NCBI GenBank assembly: GCA_021815305.1
Contig: JAKAHC010000008.1
Coordinates: forward strand, 1 to 64,000
Source of the DNA: Deltaproteobacteria bacterium
Lineage (GTDB): Bacteria; Desulfobacterota; Deferrimicrobia; Deferrimicrobiales; Deferrimicrobiaceae
Length of the DNA: 64,000 nt
Direction: 5' to 3'
A model generated the notes under the pieces. The model did no database searches. It was not told where the DNA came from and saw only the letters and a program-made list of their open reading frames with translations. Shown here one piece after another: positions 61,507 through 64,000 of the stretch (within the stretch, counting starts at the first letter, position 1; the number at the start of each line of letters is the position of its first letter). The position numbers and the translations under genes were made by a program.

Positions 61507-62397
61507 ATGAAAGATTACATCCACAAGGCCGAGACGCTGATCGAAGCGCTGCCGTACATCCGGGAGTTCAACGGGAAGACGGTTCTGGTGAAGTACGGCG
61601 GAGCGGCGATGAGGGACGAGGAACGGATGGCGTCGTTCGCGGAGGACGTCGTCCTGCTCCAGTACGTGGGGATCCACCCGGTGGTGGTCCACGGCGGCGG
61701 GCCGCAGATCGACCGGATGCTCGAGAAGCTCGCCATTCCCACACAGCGGAGGGAAGGGTTGCGGGTGACCTCGGCCGCGGCGATGGAAGTGGTGGAGATG
61801 GTCCTCGGCGGAACGGTCAACAAGAAGATCGTTGCGCTCATCAACAAGTTCGGGGGGAGAGCCGTCGGGCTGTGCGGCAAGGACGGCGGGTTCATCCGGG
61901 CCAGGAAGAGCGTCGCGAGGAGCCGCGCGACGGGCGAGCCGCTCGACCTGGGCCAGGTGGGGGACGTCGAGAGCGTCCGGCCGGAAATCCTGCGCGCCCT
62001 CAAGAAGGAAGGGTTCGTCCCCGTCGTCGCTCCCATCGGCGTGGGCCCCGACGGGGAGGCCTACAACATCAACGGCGACACGGTGGCGGCCGAGGTTGCG
62101 GCGGCCATCGCGGCGGAGAAGTTCATCCTGCTGACCGACGTGGCGGGCGTCCTCGACGCCGGGGGGAAACGCATCTCCACGATGTCGGAGGCGGAGGCGG
62201 AAGGTGCCATCCGTGACGGCGTGATCACGGGAGGGATGATCCCGAAGGTGGAGTGCGGGCTCACGGCGCTGCGGAAGGGGGTCCAGAAGGTCCACATCCT
62301 CGACGGGAGGATCCCCCACAGCGTGCTGCTGGAGATCTTCACCGATGCCGGGGTCGGCACGGAGATCGTCCGTTCCGGGAACGGGGAGGCGGCGTGA
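61507..62397 (+). CDS. argB: N-acetylglutamate kinase ArgB
   Basis: A 296-residue kinase, second step of the acetylated arginine pathway. VLVKYGGAAMRDE with the catalytic lysine (about residue 27), VVVHGGGPQIDRML, GLCGKDGGFIRARK and the C-terminal ATP site NINGDTVAAEVAAAIAAEK, ITGGMIPKVE are family motifs. The N-terminal helix (IHKAETLIEALPYI) is typical of arginine-inhibited hexameric forms. The ATG lies 19 bases after the hslU stop with a G-rich ribosome binding site. argD overlaps the stop. Confidence 0.97.
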   Translation: MKDYIHKAETLIEALPYIREFNGKTVLVKYGGAAMRDEERMASFAEDVVLLQYVGIHPVVVHGGGPQIDRMLEKLAIPTQRREGLRVTSAAAMEVVEMVLGGTVNKKIVALINKFGGRAVGLCGKDGGFIRARKSVARSRATGEPLDLGQVGDVESVRPEILRALKKEGFVPVVAPIGVGPDGEAYNINGDTVAAEVAAAIAAEKFILLTDVAGVLDAGGKRISTMSEAEAEGAIRDGVITGGMIPKVECGLTALRKGVQKVHILDGRIPHSVLLEIFTDAGVGTEIVRSGNGEAA

Positions 62398-63596
62398 TGA
62401 CCGGAGTCGAGGCCGTCGCCCTCACGGAGCGGTACCAGATGGCCAACTACGCCCGGTACCCCGTGACCTTCGTCCGCGGCGAAGGGAGCTGGCTTTTCGA
62501 CGACCTCGGGAAGCCGTACCTTGACTTCCTCGGCGGGATCGCGGTGGCGCTCCTGGGACATGCGCGCCCGGAGGTGACGCAAGCCGTGTCCGTGCAGGCG
62601 GGAGCGCTCCTGCACGTGTCCAACCTGTTCCATGTGCCCGCCCAGGCGCGGCTGGGGGAACGCCTTTCCGCCGCCACGACGGGGGGGAAGGTGTTTTTCT
62701 GCAACAGCGGCACGGAGGCGAACGAGGCGGCCATCAAGCTGGTGCGGAAGCATTCCTTCGACCGATTCGGGGAAGGGCGGCACGAGATCGTCGTGGTGGA
62801 GGGATCGTTCCACGGGAGGACGTACGGAGGGTTGTCCGCCACGGCGCAGCCGAAGTTCCACAAGGGGTTCGAACCGATGCTGCCGGGGTTCACCACGGTG
62901 CCCTTCGGGGACATCGACGCCCTGGACGCCGCCCTTACGGAACGGGTGTGCGCTTTCCTCGTGGAGCCCATCCAGGGGGAGAGCGGGGTCCGGATGCACC
63001 CGCCGGGATACCTGAAGGAAGCGGAAGGCATGTGCAGGAAGAAGGGGATTCCCCTCGTGGCGGACGAGATCCAGACCGGGTTGGGGCGCACGGGCGCCTT
63101 CCTCGCCTGCGAGCGGTTCGATATTCTGCCCGACGTCGTTTCCCTGGCCAAGGGGCTCGCCAACGGACTGCCCCTGGGCGCCGTCGTGGCGCGGGACGAC
63201 GTCGCCGCCGCCTTCGGCCCGGGCAGCCACGGAAGCACCTTCGGGGGAAATCCCGTCGCCTGCGCCGCGGCCCTCGCCGTTCTGGAGATCCTCGCCTCGC
63301 CGGGGTTCGCTCCCTCCGTGGTGCGGAAGGGGGAGCGTCTTTTCGGCGGGTTGATGGGGATCGCGTCCCGTCGGACCGGCGTGCGGGAGGTTCGCGGCGT
63401 GGGTCTCATGGTCGGAATGGAGATGCAGGGAGAGGCCAAACCGCTGGTCGCCAGGTGCATGGACGCCGGCCTCGTCGTGGGCGCGGCGGGAAACGTCCTG
63501 CGGTTCCTCCCTCCCCTCACGGTGACGGAGGACGAAATCGACCGGGGGCTTTCCATCCTCGAGTCCGTCCTGCCGGCGGGAGGGGGATGCCCATGA
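62397..63596 (+). CDS. argD: Acetylornithine aminotransferase ArgD
   Basis: A 399-residue class III PLP aminotransferase. FFCNSGTEANEAAIKLVRK (cofactor phosphate), FLVEPIQGESGV, VADEIQTGLGRTG and the PLP lysine in SLAKGLANGLPLGAV are clear. It converts N-acetylglutamate semialdehyde to acetylornithine; succinyl-DAP activity is also common. The ATG shares one base with the argB stop (TGATG). The argC gene is not in the window. Confidence 0.95.
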   Translation: MTGVEAVALTERYQMANYARYPVTFVRGEGSWLFDDLGKPYLDFLGGIAVALLGHARPEVTQAVSVQAGALLHVSNLFHVPAQARLGERLSAATTGGKVFFCNSGTEANEAAIKLVRKHSFDRFGEGRHEIVVVEGSFHGRTYGGLSATAQPKFHKGFEPMLPGFTTVPFGDIDALDAALTERVCAFLVEPIQGESGVRMHPPGYLKEAEGMCRKKGIPLVADEIQTGLGRTGAFLACERFDILPDVVSLAKGLANGLPLGAVVARDDVAAAFGPGSHGSTFGGNPVACAAALAVLEILASPGFAPSVVRKGERLFGGLMGIASRRTGVREVRGVGLMVGMEMQGEAKPLVARCMDAGLVVGAAGNVLRFLPPLTVTEDEIDRGLSILESVLPAGGGCP

Positions 63597-64000
63597 AGAA
63601 GGACCTGCTCCGGATCCTGGACCTCACCGACCGGGACATCCTCGCGCTGCTTTCGTCGGGCGCGGCGTGGAAGCGGCGCGCGGGCAGGAAGAACGCTCCC
63701 CGGCCCCTGGCAGGGAAGACGCTGGGGATGATCTTCCAGAAGGCGTCGACGCGCACCCGCGTGTCCTTCGAAGTGGGGATGACGCGGCTGGGAGGGCACG
63801 CGGTCTTCATGTCTCCGGAGGATACCCAGATCGGGCGGGGGGAGCCGATCCGGGACACGGGGCGCGTTCTGTCCCGCTACGCCGACGCCGTGATGATCCG
63901 GACCTTCGCCCACTCCGTTGCCGAGGAGCTCGCCGCCTCTTCGACCGTCCCGGTGATCAACGGGCTGACGGACGACCACCATCCCTGCCAGATTCTCGCG
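63593..64000 (+). CDS. argF: Ornithine carbamoyltransferase ArgF (N-terminal part)
   Basis: The first 136 codons of a transcarbamylase run off the window end. The carbamoyl-phosphate motif STRTRVSFEVGM, the inner segment FMSPEDTQIGRGE and DDHHPCQILA at the end identify OTCase. The ATG overlaps the argD stop (ATGA). It closes the arginine run argB-argD-argF and makes citrulline from ornithine. Confidence 0.95.
   Translation, partial: MKKDLLRILDLTDRDILALLSSGAAWKRRAGRKNAPRPLAGKTLGMIFQKASTRTRVSFEVGMTRLGGHAVFMSPEDTQIGRGEPIRDTGRVLSRYADAVMIRTFAHSVAEELAASSTVPVINGLTDDHHPCQILA

Overview
The window is a gene-dense, high-GC bacterial chromosome segment with housekeeping and envelope genes on both strands. 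No CRISPR array, insertion sequence, prophage or rRNA is visible. Several features point to a deltaproteobacterial-type genome (Desulfobacterota/Desulfuromonadota, Geobacter-like or an uncultured relative): a ccsA-hemACDB block followed by a DUF4177-like small gene, an rng gene behind a TIGR03960/TIGR03936-type radical SAM fusion, a trmFO-xerC-hslVU-argBDF run, bacteriohemerythrin, a b/c-type quinol oxidase, and pilBTCS. This is inference from gene content; no 16S or database search was available. Starts are often GTG or TTG, and 1-14 base overlaps (ATGA, GTGA, TTGA) are common, so many genes are translationally coupled.

Layout. Bases 1-4000: the end of a malic enzyme-like gene, a phosphohexomutase, uppP and a DUF255 thioredoxin-domain protein. 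Bases 4000-13500: a cell-wall salvage region with MurU- and AmgK-like enzymes and a TIM-barrel isomerase on the minus strand, a soluble lytic transglycosylase on the plus strand, then nagZ and an OppA/DppBC peptide transporter without ATPases. Bases 13580-21757: ccsA-hemA-hemC-hemD-hemB, a small DUF4177-like gene, an RDD membrane protein and polA. Bases 21800-28800: an ECF sigma factor with its anti-sigma factor, two exported proteins, LOG, cysK, ubiE/menG and a FecR/DUF6600 surface protein.

Bases 28475-39730: a CCA-adding type enzyme divergent from a macrodomain protein, an APH/P-loop kinase pair, small metal proteins (HMA, hemerythrin), a Tat-exported MsrB, an SDR, YbaK, a cytochrome c, a cytochrome b fused to two haem c domains plus its Rieske partner, and tRNA-Thr(CGT). 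Bases 39820-46600: RNase G, the radical SAM fusion, and a divergent two-gene signalling unit in which a multidomain AAA ATPase ends in an RsbW-like kinase domain and overlaps a STAS gene. Bases 46600-64000: a second TIM-barrel isomerase, a GntR regulator with a probable autoregulatory operator, selA, an HNH nuclease, aroE, pilB-pilT-pilC-pilS, trmFO, a stub of a diguanylate cyclase, xerC, hslVU, argB, argD and the start of argF.

Functional links. The 4-13 kb block could turn over and reuse peptidoglycan: Slt releases anhydromuropeptides, NagZ trims sugars, Opp/Dpp takes up peptides, and AmgK/MurU rebuild UDP-MurNAc. The haem block feeds tetrapyrrole to the many cytochromes, and CcsA attaches haem to c-type apoproteins. 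The candidate for a little-described system is the ATPase/kinase-STAS unit at 43.9-46.6 kb. No stretch longer than 300 bases lacks a gene; the longest gene-free gaps are about 100-240 bases and hold promoters or hairpins where noted.
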